In this document: positions 1 to 11,383 of the stretch, piece by piece
How positions within the stretch are numbered: the first letter of the stretch is position 1
Layout: each line of letters starts with the position of its first letter
Source of the DNA: Tetrapyrgos nigripes
Lineage: Eukaryota > Basidiomycota > Agaricomycetes > Agaricales > Campanellaceae
DNA length: 64,000 nucleotides
Assembly: GCA_013368315.1 (NCBI GenBank)
Contig: JAACJM010000301.1
Coordinates: 30,253-94,252, forward strand
Direction of reading: 5' to 3'
Program-made: the position numbers and the translations under genes
The notes under the pieces: generated by a model
The model's database searches: none
The model's input: the letters and a program-made list of their open reading frames with translations, nothing else
What the model was told of the DNA's origin: nothing

Positions 1-786
1 CAGGTTGGAAAGCCTCTGGAAGGCCACACAAATGAAGTTAGCTCAGTGGCCTTCTCACCAGATGGCAGACATGTGGTGTCAGGATCTAAGGACAGGACTA
101 TCAGAATATGGGATATGCAGACTTGCCAGCAGGTTGGAGAGCCTCTGGAAGGCCATACAGATTGGGTGAGGTCAGTTGCCTTCTCACCAGATGGCAGACA
201 TGTGGTGTCAGGATCTGATGACATGACTATTAGAATATGGGATATGCAGACTTGCCAGCAGGTTGGAGAGCCTCTGGAAGGCCACACAAATTGGGTCTGG
301 TCAGTGGCCTTCTCACCAGATGGCAGACATGTGGTGTCAGGATCTGATGACAGGACTATCAGAATATGGGATATGCAGACTTGCCAGCAGATTGGAGAGC
401 CTCTTGAAGGCCACACAGATTATGTACGGTCAGTGGCCTTCTCACCAGATGGTAGACATGTGGTGTCAGGATCTAGGGACAGGACAGTAAGGATCTGGAA
501 TATTGATCCTTCCAATCCAAACCTCATTCCAGCCTCAATCTCCCAGTATAATCAAGAAAATCAATCTTGCTCCATTAATGATCAGGGTTGGTTATGTACT
601 GCTGAACCTGAGCCAAAGTTAATTTTATGGATCCCACCTCATCTGAGAGGATTTAATGATTTGAGGCAGGTTGGCACTATTCCTGCAGATGCTGAAAATT
701 TTGCAGTTAAAGTTGACTGGAGCAAATTTGTTTGTGGTGAAGCCTGGACCTCTGTTTGGAATGATAATCCTGAGGATGAGAAATGA
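1..786 (+). CDS. C-terminal part of a WD40-repeat receptor (NLR-like), 5' cut by window edge
   Basis: The reading frame is open from base 1 to the TGA at 784-786, so the gene starts outside the window. It encodes a little over four WD40 blades of about 43 residues, each with the SVAFSPDGRHVVSGS core, a GH dipeptide and an IRIWDMQTCQQ-type end. A non-repeat tail of about 95 residues follows (SNPNLIPASISQ, then GWLCTAEPEPKLILWIPPHL). The tail and 3' flank match those of the NACHT-WD40 gene ending at 25433, so this is almost certainly the end of a paralogous NACHT-WD40 receptor. Such WD domains are thought to bind ligands and drive NACHT oligomerisation in the cytosol. The blades differ mainly in the residues just after GH and around SGS-x-D. 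The NACHT part is not seen, so that part is inferred from the paralog. Confidence 0.85.
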   Translation, partial: QVGKPLEGHTNEVSSVAFSPDGRHVVSGSKDRTIRIWDMQTCQQVGEPLEGHTDWVRSVAFSPDGRHVVSGSDDMTIRIWDMQTCQQVGEPLEGHTNWVWSVAFSPDGRHVVSGSDDRTIRIWDMQTCQQIGEPLEGHTDYVRSVAFSPDGRHVVSGSRDRTVRIWNIDPSNPNLIPASISQYNQENQSCSINDQGWLCTAEPEPKLILWIPPHLRGFNDLRQVGTIPADAENFAVKVDWSKFVCGEAWTSVWNDNPEDEK

Positions 787-1334
787 GTGTTCAGTACAAT
801 TGTATATATCTGGTTTTTTTCTTCTTTTTTTTTTTTGTTTCTCGCTTTCAGCTTGATTGGTATCTCTATGCTTCCACAACTTTCATTTGATCAATTTCAC
901 ACAAAAATATCAGGAATGCTGCCTTTTCTTTTGAAAAATTTTAGCTTGGAAACCAACATCTTATATCTGTTCCCTTCATCTGTTCAGAAATTCCATTTAT
1001 CAAATGAGTAAATATCACAAAATCCATATATCCAGAATTTTGTTGCCTATGTCTAGTTCAATAAGAAAAATCATATTTATAAAAAAGTCTACATGTCTCT
1101 GAGATACTCGTACTGTGGTAAGTAAGGTTTTGCGCGTTTTTAAATTTGGCTTTGAGGGTTTCAAAGATTCTGTTGAAGTTTCTAAGCATGGACATTTATC
1201 TCAACCAAATTCTGCTGCAGCATCCAATGACTGCCATGATAGATGGATTACTCTATTACCTTGCATTGCTACATAGATATCTTCATTGGTATCACCCAGC
1301 TAACTCTTTTTTACATACTTACATATATCAATAG
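787..1334. other. Receptor gene 3' flank (duplicated)
   Basis: There is no gene here. It is AT-rich 3' flank, starting with a long T-rich tract just after the stop codon. It is nearly identical to the flank of the second receptor gene (25434-25960), which marks the segmental duplication. Confidence 0.7.
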
Positions 1335-1865
1335 CTAGTCCGACCATACAGCATGACTTCCTCCCATCATTCTTTCCATTCCTTTTTCCGTGCCCAAAGC
1401 CATACTAGCTCCCAATGCCCCAGTTCCATGCTCAGGCCAACCAACAACCTCTTTAACTCCACCCGTCCCCACCTGTCCCATTCGAGAATAAGTACGCACG
1501 CCTTCGCCTTGTCCAAGTAATCCATCTGGTAGGGATCCAAGCGAAGCAGTATCAGAATTCTTTGAAAGGAGGATGTATACAGCGCATTCTCCCACGTCTT
1601 TAGTTTCGCTGAGTGTAACTTCGGAGGTGGCATTGATATTCGTGCCTATGCCCATAGAAGGCCCAGATGAAGATGAAGACGCAAGCAGTAATTCCTTGGC
1701 GTAGAAGTCGATAGCATGTGCTCTTCCTCATGATGTTGGGGCGTCATAGTGTTCTACGCCGACTTCTAGTACCTCCACATTTTTTCCTTCTACCCCTGCT
1801 GCTGAAGACAATGACGAAGACAATGATTTCTTAACAAAATCCCCGTCCACATCCAACTTGAACAT
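1335..1865 (-). pseudogene. Unidentified ORF remnant in R1 copy 1, one internal TGA
   Basis: Read on the minus strand from ATG 1865, the frame gives 176 codons with a single TGA about 50 codons in, then TAG at 1337-1335. It begins MFKLDVDGDFVKKSLSSS and continues with a Ser-rich stretch (LLLASSSSSGPSMGIG) and a Gly-rich end. Copies 2 and 3 have GGA where this copy has TGA. Copy 4 near 26305 has the same TGA. I do not recognise the family and see no membrane segment or catalytic motif. Upstream exons may exist, because a GT-AG-like gap precedes the ATG, but I could not join them with confidence. Confidence 0.4.
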
Positions 1866-2990
1866 GCTGGTCCACCCTATATCTTCCTGCTTAGCTCTTC
1901 AAGTGGTTGCCCAGATAGTACGTGGATTCGGACGTAAAGGTGTAGAAGGTGTGAGGAGGAGAGTATCGCCACGTAGGCGGGAACGGACATCTGAATCGTT
2001 AAGGTTGAAGGTAACAGGTGTAGATGATGATTGGGATAAATGGGGAGAAACTTGAAGTAGTGTATGCGAGAGATGTGTCAGGTAAAGCGAAGAGCTGGAT
2101 ATTAAGTAGCTGTCAAGGAAGTTGGGTGCGAAAGGACGAAGGAAGATTAGTGAGCGTTTTGGAGGTAGAAAGCAACAAGAATAATAAAAAGCCATGTAAA
2201 ATGTGGGACGAAAGACGAAGAACAATAGACACATCCTTTGATGTGGAGGACTGAACTTGATTGACAGGGTGGATACGCAAAATAATATATTATTATCAGC
2301 CCTATAACACTAGGCGACAGTACGTTACATGCTACGCTTATGTCTTGTAAAAAGTCCCCCCACCCAGTACGCGTTCAAGCACAGCTAGACACGATGAGTG
2401 ATTTAGCCGTCAGATCTTCCGTGTTACGCAGTATGTTCTCCAGTAAGGATGCCAAGCGATATACGACATGTAGAGGAGTGATAAAATGAATGATGTATAA
2501 ATATATCTGGGACTCGACGATGGGACGAAAAGAAAGCGGAAGGGATGAAGGATTTAGTACTGAGGTATTACTCACTGTGCTCAGTGACACTGTACAGCTC
2601 CGTGCCATTTCGATGTAATTTTGATATGTCCAGGTCCATCATATGCGTTTCTTCCTAGAGAGGGAGGAGAGTGAGTAGACTGGTTGGTTGTTGTGTGTAT
2701 GGTTTGTTGAAAGGAGACGAATGAAGTCCAGGGATAAAGGAACAGAGAATTCGATGCCATGTGAGCCGTAGCACTACAATGATCAGGGGAACGTAGAGGC
2801 CAGAGACAGACGTAGTACAAGGGCAATCCACGTCTTATGAGCCGTCTCCAATTCGCCTTCCGAAAAGAGTACGAAAGGAACGGCTGGATCGTCTCCAACC
2901 CTTGAGTAGAGTCTATAACAGGCAGCAAAGACCATGTTGTTGCAAGATAAGTACTGCAGCGACGGTGTGGACCAAAGAAAGCGACCGATT
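1335..2990. repeat. R1 repeat, copy 1
   Basis: First of three tandem copies of a unit of about 1.6-1.7 kb; landmark cccgtcccattcgagaata recurs near 1472 (slightly changed), 3109 and 4832, and again near 26078. The unit contains two minus-strand coding-like stretches (see the entry at 1335-1865 and the 77-codon frame 2608-2375). The 77-codon frame is present in all four copies with mostly missense differences, and I do not recognise it. Between these lies low-information sequence with no gene I can support. Confidence 0.8.
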
Positions 2991-3099
2991 AGTCAGAGGG
3001 ATACGGACCGACTCTGTCCCCAACTCGTCCTGCTCGACCTCTCTCGACTCTCCTACTCATGTCAACACCAATCTCTCGTCCCCCTTCCGTCTAATTCCA

Positions 3100-4640
3100 T
3101 CTGTCCCCACCCGTCCCATTCGAGAATACGCACACTTTAAGCTCGTCCAGGTAATCCATCTGGTAGAGACCCAAGTGAAGTGGTATCAGAATTCTCTGAA
3201 AGGAGGATGTATACAGCGCCTTCTTCTCCATCTTTAGTTTCACTGAGTGTAAGTTTGGAGGTGGTATTGATATCTACCTATGCCCATAGAAGGCCCAGAT
3301 GAAGATGAAGACGCAAGCAGTAATTCATTGGCATAGAAATCAATAGCATGGGCTCTTCCTCCTGATGTTGGAGCTTCATAGTGTTCTATGCTGACTTCTA
3401 GTACCTCCACATCTTTTCCTTCCACCCTTGCTACTGAAGACAATGATGAAGACAATGATCTCTTAACAAAATCCCCATTCTCATCCAACTTGAACATGCT
3501 GGTCCACCTTATATCCTCCTGCTTACCTCCTTGAGTGGTTAGTACATGGACTCGGATGTAAAGGTGTAAAAGATGTGAGAAGGAGGGTATCACCACGTAG
3601 GCGGGAACAGACATGTGAATTGTTAGGGTTGAAGGTAACAGGTGTAGATGATGATTGGGATAAATGGGGAGGAGCTTGAAGTAGTGTATGCAAGGGGAGA
3701 TGTGTCAGGTAAAGTGAAGAGCTGGATATCAAGTAGCTGTCAAGGAAGTTGGGTGCGAAAGGAAGAAGGAAGAAGACATGAAGATTAGTGAGCGTTTTGG
3801 AAGTAGAAAGCAACGGGTAGAATAATAAAAAGCGATGTAAAATGTGGGAAGAAAGACGAAGAAAAATAGACACATGCTTCGACGTGGAGTCCTGAACCTG
3901 ATTGACAGGGTGGATACGCAAAATAATATATTATTATCAGCCCTATAACGCTGGGCGACAGTACGCTACATGCTATGCTTATGTCTTGCAGAAAATCCCC
4001 CCACCATGTACGCATTCAAGCACAGCTAGACACGATGAGTGATTTAGCCGTCAGATCTTCCGTGTCACACAGTATGTTGTCCAGTAAGGATGCCAAGCGA
4101 TATACGACATGTAGAGGAGTGATAAAATGAATTATGTATAAATATATCTGGGACTCGACGATGGGACGAAAAGAAAGCGGAAGGGATGAAGGATTTAGTA
4201 CTGAGGTATTACTCACTGTGCTCAGTGACACCGTACAGCTCCTTGCCATTTCGATGTAATTTTGATATGTCCAGGTCCATCATGCGTGTTTCTTCCTAGA
4301 GAGGGAGGAGAGTGAGTAGACTGGTTGGTTGTCGTGTGTATGGTTTGTTGAAAGGACATGAATGGAGTCCATGGATAAAGGAACAGAGAATTCGATGCCA
4401 TGTTAGCCGTAGCACTACAATGATCAGGGGAACGTAGAGGCCAGAGACAGACGTAGTACCAGGGCAATCCACATCTTATGAGCCGTCTCCAATTCGCCTT
4501 CCGAAAAGAGTACTAAAGGAACGGCTGGATCTTCTCCAACCCTTGAGTAGAGTTTATAACAGGCCATGTTATCGCAAACGCGCTTGATTCAGGACAACAT
4601 AAGTACTGGTGCGACGGTCTGGACCAAAGAAAGCGACTGA
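3100..4640. repeat. R1 repeat, copy 2
   Basis: Second tandem copy. It carries the same 77-codon minus frame (4249-4016) and the same stem of unidentified coding-like sequence as copy 1. It differs by scattered substitutions and small indels, so no frame spans the unit. Confidence 0.8.
3240..3497 (-). pseudogene. Unidentified ORF remnant in R1 copy 2
   Basis: Minus-strand counterpart of the 1335-1865 frame. It starts MFKLDENGDFVKRSLSSS and keeps GGA at the site of the copy-1 stop. It loses the shared frame soon after GPSMGIG through an indel. Only part of the original frame is readable, and its function is unknown. Confidence 0.35.
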
Positions 4641-4789
4641 TTAGTCAGAGGAATACGGACCGACTCTGTCCCCAACTCGTCCTGCTCGACCTCTCTCTCG
4701 ACTCTCCTACTCATGTCGACACAAATCTCTCCTCCCCCTTCTGTCTACCTCATGACTGTTATGTCTGGGAGGTGGATATGCCCCAGTTC

Positions 4790-6380
4790 CATGCTTGGGT
4801 CAACCAACAACTTTTTAATTCCATCTGTCCCCACCCGTCCCATTCGAGAATACACACACTTTAACCTCGTCCAGGTAATCCATCTGGTAGAGACCCAAGT
4901 GAAGTGGTATCAGAATTCTCTGAAAGGAGGATGTATACAGTGCCTTCTTCTCCGTCTTTAGTTTCACTGAGTGTAAGTTTGGAGGTGGCGTTAATATCTG
5001 GCTATGCCCATAGAAGGCCCAGATGAAGATGAAGACGCAAGCAGTAATTCCTTGGCGTAGAAGTCGATAGCATAGGCTCTTCCTCCTGATCTTAGGGCTT
5101 CATAGTGTTCTACGCCAACTTCTAGTACCTCTACATTTTTTCCTTCTACCCCTGCTGCTGAAGACAATGACGAAGACGATGATTTCTTAAGAAAATCCCC
5201 GTCTACATCCAACTTGAACACGCTGGTCTACCCTCTGTCTTCCTGCTTAGCTCCTCGAGTGGTTGTCCAGATAGTACGTGGGTTCGGATGTAAAGGTGTA
5301 GAAGGTGTGAGAAGGAGAGTATCGCCACGTAGGCGGGAACGGACATGTGAATCGTTAGGGTTGAAGGTAACGGGTGTAGATGATGATTGGGATAAATGGG
5401 GAGGAAGTAGTGTATGCGAGGAGAGATGTGTCAGGTAGAGTGAAGAGCTGGAAATCAAGTAGCTGTCAAGGAAGTTGGGTGCGAAAGGACGAAGGAAGAT
5501 TAGTGAGCGTTTTGGAGGTAGAAAGCAACAAGTAGAATAATAAAAAGCCATGTAAAATGTGGGACGAAAGACGAAGAACAATAGACACATCCTTTGATGT
5601 GGAGGACTGAACTTTATTGACAGGGTGGATACGCAAAATAATATATTATTATCAGCCCTATAACACTAGGCGACAGTACATTACATGCTACGCTTATGTC
5701 TGGTAGAAAGTCCCCCCACCCTGTACGCGTTTCAAGCACAGCTAGACGAGATGAGTGATTTGGCCGTCAGATCTTCCGTGTTACACAGTATGTTCTCCAG
5801 TAAGGATGGCAAGCGAGGTACGACATGTAGAGGAGTGATAAAATGAATGATGTATAAATATATCTGGGACTCGACGATGGGACGAAAAGAAAGCAAAAAG
5901 GATGAAGGATTTAGTACTGAGGTATTACTCACTGTGCTCAGTGACACCATACAGCTCCTTACCATTTCAATGTAATTTTGATATGTCCAAATCCATCATG
6001 CGCGTTTCTTCCTAGAGAGGGAGAAGACTGAGTAGACTGGTTGGTTGTCGGGTATGGTTTGTTGAAAGGACACGAATGAAGTCGAGGGATAAAGGAAGAG
6101 AGAATTCGATGCTGTGTGAGCCGTAGCACTACAATAATCAGGGGGACGTAGAGGCCAGAGACAGACATAGTACAAGGGAAATCCACGTCTTATGAGCCAT
6201 CTCCAATTTGCCTTCCGAAAAGAGTACGAAAGGAACGGCTGGATCGTCTCCAACCCTTGAGCAGAGTATATAACAGGCAGCAAAGACCATGTTGTCGCAA
6301 ACGCGCTTGATTCAGGACAACATAAGTACTGCAACAACGGTCTGGACCAAAGAAAGCGACTGATTAGTCAGAGGAATACG
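4790..6380. repeat. R1 repeat, copy 3
   Basis: Third tandem copy, with the 77-codon minus frame at 5965-5732. Its left junction shows a short unrelated stretch (about 4740-4800), suggesting unequal exchange between copies rather than clean tandem duplication. Confidence 0.8.
4991..5221 (-). pseudogene. Unidentified ORF remnant in R1 copy 3
   Basis: Minus-strand counterpart of the copy-1 frame, beginning MFKLDVDGDFLKKSSSSS. It has GGA at the stop site but goes out of frame after GPSMGIA. Function unknown. Confidence 0.35.
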
Positions 6381-6639
6381 GACCGACTCTGTCCCCAACT
6401 CGTCCTGCTCGACCTCTCTCTCGACTCTCCTACTCATGTCGACACAAATCTCTCCTCCACCTTCCGTCTACCTCATGACTGTTACGTCTTGTCCGCCATT
6501 GCGGGACGCGGTGGAATCTGAGGGAGGAGGATATGCCGTTCTGATAATTTGCCTGATTCGCCTTCGTTCGCGAGTCCTTTTGCGTTGGTCCCTGCGTTCC
6601 CACCGTTTGCCCCAACCCTATCCCCACTGTCAGTGTTAA

Positions 6640-7150
6640 CGTCAACGTCAATTCTAATCCCATCCAAGCTCCCCGCTACCTACCCCGCCCTTCCTTTACC
6701 GACATCGCCGACTTCTCCCGGCCCCATTACTGTCCTCTGCTAAGGGCTTTCTACACTAAGCAACCTCCGTACTTTTTCGACTCAGTTACCAACGGTGTGG
6801 AATGTAGTTGGCCCATTGAAGAAAATTGTACTAGGGTCTGCTAGTCCTACTGCTGCACTGGAACCTAGGAGGATGAGACTATGAGTAGTGGATTTGGTGC
6901 ATCTTCGAGAGGGGTAGGGCGGATGGTGTTTAGTCTAAAGTGGAGAAACGTCCGAGATTGGGAGAGTTGATTAAGGCTGGGATGTACGTGTCTTTTCCTT
7001 TCCTTTACATCTTTACACTCTTTTCCCCCCCTTTCCCCCCTTGCTTTCCCCCCAGGGCCCAAAGTCCCCCTCTTCGTCTTCTTCGCTGCTTTTTCTGCCT
7101 CGCTTTGGTTCACTGTTTCGCATTTCTCTGTTTACCGTACACTCAACACT
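6640..7150 (+). other. Unidentified coding-like segment of R2
   Basis: Matches 8420-8818, 37530-38020 and 39950-40480. Each copy has a pyrimidine-rich stretch that looks like an intron (donor at acgtac-gta/gtg, acceptor before ggcccaaag). After it come codons for a hydrophobic segment of the type LFALLAALSFSLVHYF. Stops and shifts break every copy. I do not recognise the family. Confidence 0.3.
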
Positions 7151-7730
7151 GATAACTGACTTAGTTTTTCCCCATTCCTCCATTTCCCCACTGCCTTTCC
7201 ATTCCATCTTTCCTTCCTGTTGCGCATACCCCGTATCATTCAGATTCCGACTCTCCACACCCCCACCCCGTACACCCATATCACATCTCATATCCACGCC
7301 TATACTCCTAACCGTACGCACACTAATATCACTATCGGAAACACAACCCCATCCTATGAATGCCGTTCTCATACCATGACAATCAGGTTGGCCAGTCTGG
7401 CAGACCGGGGCTCAGTGCGTCAGCGTTGATATCTTCTATTGTTATCGTCAGCCCTACCGCCTCGACCCCAATGGGTACTTCATCTGGTTCAGCTGCGACG
7501 GCGACGGCGATGGCTAGAAGGCATCTACATCTCCATCTGGTGGGGGGGGTTCTAGCTCTCTCTCATCTAGACCCAGCTGTCCCATAGCTGTGACTATTAC
7601 TCCATGAAGGGATCAAAGCTGGGAGTGGAAAGAACGAGGTTAGGCAGTGCGGGAGTTTGAACCGGGCAATAGTATGGTGGTATTTCCACGGCTTGACCTC
7701 GATACCACATTGAAGTGATGAGCTCGAAGT

Positions 7731-8425
7731 ATGGCTCCTGGATTCCACATCATCTACTCTGCGTCGGGCAAAGAAGGGTCTCTGGACAAGTTTCTAGGTA
7801 TCTCTTTCGCTTTCTCTCAACCCAGGTCAAACATCTAAAGCTTTGCTATCTAGACCGATACAACCACAAACACGTCCCCGTTCGACTTCACCACCTCAAA
7901 TCCTTCCTCTCCGGTGTCCGACACTCTGTTTCCAACTCCCAAACTCCTTCATGGTCGATCTCTACAATATCGACAACATTCCTACCTTCGCATATGAATC
8001 CTAAACCCGTCTACGTGCAAACCGTTCTCCTTGAGAAGCCGCATTAGTCAAGAGGGACAGACGTACTACCAGTGAATGTCATACAGACTCGGACGAGTCT
8101 TCTCTTTCGTCTTCGTCAAGTCAGAGAATCCAACAAAGTAGCTGGTGACACCGGGTAACATGGGATGGAGATCCAGAGAGTGAAAAGGTTGCGAGAGAGT
8201 GGGCGGAAACGAGTGTGACGGAGTTAAAAAAGACGGAGGGGATGGGTGACGACGAGGACATTAAGAGTGGAGTGATAGACTCTCTCAAGACGGGGCTGGG
8301 TATCCCTCAGGGTCCTGAAGCTCAGAAGGTGCCCATAGACCTCGCAGTTCATAGTACGTCCTCGTATTTCTTCATCGCATTCATTTTGCTTATCTAACCG
8401 TTCCGCTAGAATTCCTTCCTCCAGA
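7731..8425 (+). pseudogene. EthD/dimeric alpha-beta-barrel-like gene, copy 1 (broken)
   Basis: ATG 7731 starts MAPGFHIIYSASGKEGS. A 57-base GT-AG intron follows, then exon 2 with DRYNHKHVPVRLHHLKS; the family pattern is DWYNxEHVPLR, as in EthD and related stress-responsive barrels. One base is missing at about 7953 (TCATGG followed by TCG where sister copies have GTCG), which shifts the frame. Later parts (EGMGDDEDIKSG, then LKTGLGIPQGPEAQKV) are readable only in other frames. The last exon start at about 8410 (FLPPEA) fuses into the next R2 unit. Members are usually small cytosolic proteins of unknown or accessory oxidative function. This copy cannot make a full protein. Confidence 0.55.
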
Positions 8426-8818
8426 AGCTTCTACACTACGCAACCTCCACACTTTTTCGACTCAGTTACCAATGGTATGGAATGTAGTTGACTTTATAGA
8501 AGGAAATCGTACTTGGGTCTGCCAGTCCTACTGCTGCGCCGGGATCGAGGAGGACGAGTAGTGGGGCAAGTCGGTTTGGTGCGTCCCCAGACGGGTGGTG
8601 TTTGATGGACTGTACTCTGAAGCGAAGAAACATCCGAGGTTGGTAGAGTTGAGTGAGGCTAGGACGTACGTATCTTCTCCATTGCTCTCTTTTCCCCCCC
8701 TCCTTTCTTTGCTGCCAGGGCCCAAAGTCCCTCTCTTCGCCTTATTGGCTGCTCTCTCTTTCTCTTTGGTTCACTATTTTGTATTTCTGTCTTTGCTGCG
8801 CACTGCACACCGGTAACT
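8420..8818 (+). other. Unidentified coding-like segment of R2, second copy
   Basis: Homologous to 6640-7150. It includes the frame 8595-8816, ending in a hydrophobic stretch and LLRTAHR. No family recognised. Confidence 0.3.
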
Positions 8819-9393
8819 GACTCACTTTTTCCCTATTCCTCTGTTTCCCCATCCTGCCTTCTCATTCCATCTTTCCTTCCTGTTGCGCCTACCCCGTATC
8901 ATCCAGATTCCGACTCTCCATACCCTACCCCATACACCATATCTCATATCCACACCTATGCTTCTAACCGCACGCATTCTACTATCAAAACAGCCCCATC
9001 CTACAAAAACGTTATCAAACCATGGCTGTCGGGTCTGGGTCTGAGAAGCTGGGGTCGGTGCATCGGCGTCGATGTCTTCCGCTGTCACAGTCAGCTCTAC
9101 TCCCCTGACCTCAGTGGGTACTTCGTCTGGTTTAGCTGCGACGGCTACAGCTAGAAAGGTGTTTGGATCCGCATCCAGTGTCTCGTGCGGGGGGGGAGGG
9201 GGGGGTTCTAGCTCTCTGTTTTCTGGCTCTAGCAGCTACGCCTACTATCGCTAACAATCCCGGGCTAACCAACGAGTGCTCCACGAAGGGATCAGAGCGA
9301 GGAGTCGGAAGAACGAGGTTGGGCATTGCGGGAATTTGAACCGGGAATGGTATTTCCCTGCTTTTAAGCGATATACCATGGAAGCAATGAGCT

Positions 9394-10110
9394 ATGGGTC
9401 CTGGATTCCTCATCGTCTACTCTGAGCCGGGCAAAGAAGGGTCTTTGAACAAATTTCAAGGTATGTATATCTCTTGCTATCTCTCAACACGGGTCAAACG
9501 TCTAATAAAATTTTGCTATCTAGACTTGTACAACTGGCACAAACACGTCTCACTTCCACTTCACCACCTTGAATCCTTCCTCTCCGGTGCCCGATACTTG
9601 CTTCCGACTCCCATATTCATTCATGGGTCGCTCTCTACGATATAGACGACACCACAACTTTCCCATGTGAATCCTACACTTTCTACACGCAAACCGTCCA
9701 CCTCGCGAAGCTGCGTTGGTCAAGAGGCTGGAAATACTTGACAGACGTACCTCTGAAGGTCATACAGACTTGGATGAGTCTTCTCTTTCGTCATCGTTGA
9801 AGTCCAGGAATCCAACAAAGTACCTGGTGACACACGGGATAACATGGGGTGAAGATGGGGAGAGTGAAAAGGCTGTGAGAGAGTGGGCAGAAACAAGTGT
9901 AACAGAGTTGAAGAAGACGAAGGGATGGGTGACGACGAGGACGTTTAGAGTGATTGCATGGCTCTCTTAGACAGGGCTGGGTATCCCTGAGGGTCCTGAG
10001 GTGCAGAAGGTGCTTATTTACTTCGCGGTCCACGGTACGTTTTTGTATTTCTTCGTCGCTATCCACTTTGCTCATTTATCTGTTTCTTGCCACTAGAATC
10101 CCTTACTCCG
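9394..10110 (+). pseudogene. EthD-like gene, copy 2 (broken)
   Basis: ATG 9394 gives MGPGFLIVYSEPGKEGSLNK. An intron ending ctatctag at about 9523 follows, then exon 2. Deletion of bases after GARY (about 9598) shifts the frame. The central part is open again at 9686-9970 (REAALVKRLEILDRR, then KYLVTHGITWGEDGESEK and TELKKTKGWVTTRTF). It ends at TAG where sister copies read VIDSLKTG. Remains of the last exon follow the next intron (about 10096: ESLTPEAAESYAQHVAGN). Confidence 0.55.
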
Positions 10111-10755
10111 GAAGCTGCCGAGTCCTACGCTCAGCATGTTGCTGGAAACATGAATATGGACTGGTACAACAACGAACACGTCCCACTTCAACTTCGACTT
10201 CACCACCTCAAATCTTTCCTCTCCGATGCCCGAAACTCTGCTTCCGACTCCTTTATGGGTCGCTCTGTATGACATAGATGATACAAATACCTTCTCACAT
10301 CAATCCTACACCTGTTTCCACGCAAACCGTTCTCCTCGCGCTTGAAGCTGCGTTAGTCAAGAGGCTTGGGATACTCAACAGGCGTACCTGCGAAACATAT
10401 ATCAACAGAGTTGGGCAAGTCTTCTCTGGCCTCTTCGTTAAGGTCCGAGAATCCTACGAGGTATCTGGTGATGCATGGGATAACACGGGGATGGAGATGC
10501 AGAGAGGGAAAATGTTGCGAGAGAGTGGGCGGAAACAAGCGTGACGTAGTTAAAGACAGGAGGATGGGTGAGGACGAGGACATCGACTCTTTCAAGACGA
10601 GACTGGGTATTCCTGAGGGTCATGAAGTTCAGAAGGTGCTTGTTTACCTTGCGATCCATGCTACGTTTTCGTATTTCTTCATCATTTGCTTACTTATCCG
10701 ATTCTCGCTGCTAGAATTCCTTACTCCGGACGCTGCAGAGTCCTACACTCAGCAG
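10096..10755 (+). pseudogene. EthD-like gene, copy 3 (5'-less fragment)
   Basis: Here the last exon of one copy (TPEAAESYAQHVAGN) is joined directly to exon 2 of another (DWYNNEHVPL) with no first exon between. Frame breaks occur near 10250 and in the middle part, where it is readable as SSLASSLRSENPTRYLV. It ends with another fused last exon (about 10714: EFLTPDAAESYTQQV). Confidence 0.5.
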
Positions 10756-10759
10756 GTTG

Positions 10760-11200
10760 GACACTTCTACCTTTTCACATGAACCCTACACCCGTCTAAG
10801 TGCAAACCGTCCCCCTCGTGAAGCTGGCGAGTCTTCTCTGGCCTCCTCGTTAAGGTCCGAGAATCCTGCGAGGTATCTGGTAAAGCATGGGATAGCATGG
10901 GATGGAGATGGGGAGAGTGAAAAGGCTGCGAGAGGCTGAGCTGAAGAAGATGAAAGTATGGGTTAGGACGAGGACATTTAGAGTGATAGACTCTATCAAG
11001 AAAGAGCTGGGTATACCTCAGGCTGAGGGCCATGAAGCTCAGAGGGTGCCCGTTTACTTCGCAGTTCATGGTACGTTTTCATATTCCTTCATTACGTTCA
11101 TTTTGCTTATTGTTATATTTCTCCCAAGGTCTCTCAATCACAGAAGTACATTCGTATGGCGCATATCCTGCTGTTGGTAAAGGGAATATCTACATAGATT
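10760..11200 (+). pseudogene. EthD-like gene, copy 4 (3' fragment)
   Basis: Starts mid-gene (TSTFSHEPYTRLSANRPPREA in one frame). It keeps SSLASSLRSENPARYLV and the RTRTFRVIDSIKKELGIP stretch. After the final intron the C-terminus is diverged. It has a deletion and a stop at about 10940. Confidence 0.45.
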
Positions 11201-11376
11201 CTGTGTAATTTAGTGACGACTTACGGAGTCTGCCCATCCTTTGTCATATGGTGTCCACTTCCCTGATAAATGGCACCTCTTCCACCGAGAACAAGTTCTC
11301 TGCCATTCACCCATCATCTCTTTTGGCCTCGTAAAACAATTACATTTCTCATATAAACAAAAACCCAAAGATAGGG
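11200..11376. other. Block A end, no gene seen
   Basis: Non-coding remainder of block A. It matches about 45180-45360 in block B, where the same sequence continues without the composite transposon, giving a paralogous empty site. Confidence 0.5.
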
Positions 11377-11383
11377 AGTGAGG
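11377..11383 (+). repeat. Target-site duplication agtgagg (left)
   Basis: Seven bases repeated directly at 20386-20392 on the other side of the composite element. Because the element ends in ccc/ggg, the shared string can be drawn as up to ten bases (gggagtgagg). Confidence 0.75.

Larger units (their letters stand above)
6640..11200. repeat. R2 array A: mosaic of decayed EthD-like genes
   Basis: A run of partly overlapping copies of one ancestral unit. Each unit has an unidentified coding-like segment (6640-7150 and 8420-8818), a spacer, and an EthD/dimeric-barrel-like gene (from 7731, from 9394, and fragments to 11200). Junctions fall inside coding sequence, for example at about 8425, where the last exon of one copy runs directly into the upstream segment of the next. 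This points to repeated unequal crossing-over. The matching array in block B is 37516-45112. Confidence 0.7.
1..11376. repeat. Segmental duplication, block A (receptor end, R1 x3, R2 array)
   Basis: The order receptor 3' end, R1 repeat, R2 array seen here recurs at about 24600-45490 with a 9.86-kb transposon and smaller insertions added. The 3' flank 787-1334 matches 25434-25960 almost base for base, apart from small indels. The first R1 copy here shares a stop codon with the R1 copy of block B. The end of the block continues on the far side of the composite transposon (20386 to about 20480), and that stretch matches about 45340-45490. The age and exact limits were not computed. Confidence 0.75.

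Noticed and set aside
9330..9350. tRNA gene suggested by gaatttgaaccggg
   Set aside because: No acceptor stem or anticodon arm can be formed around it, and it recurs as part of the R2 repeat.
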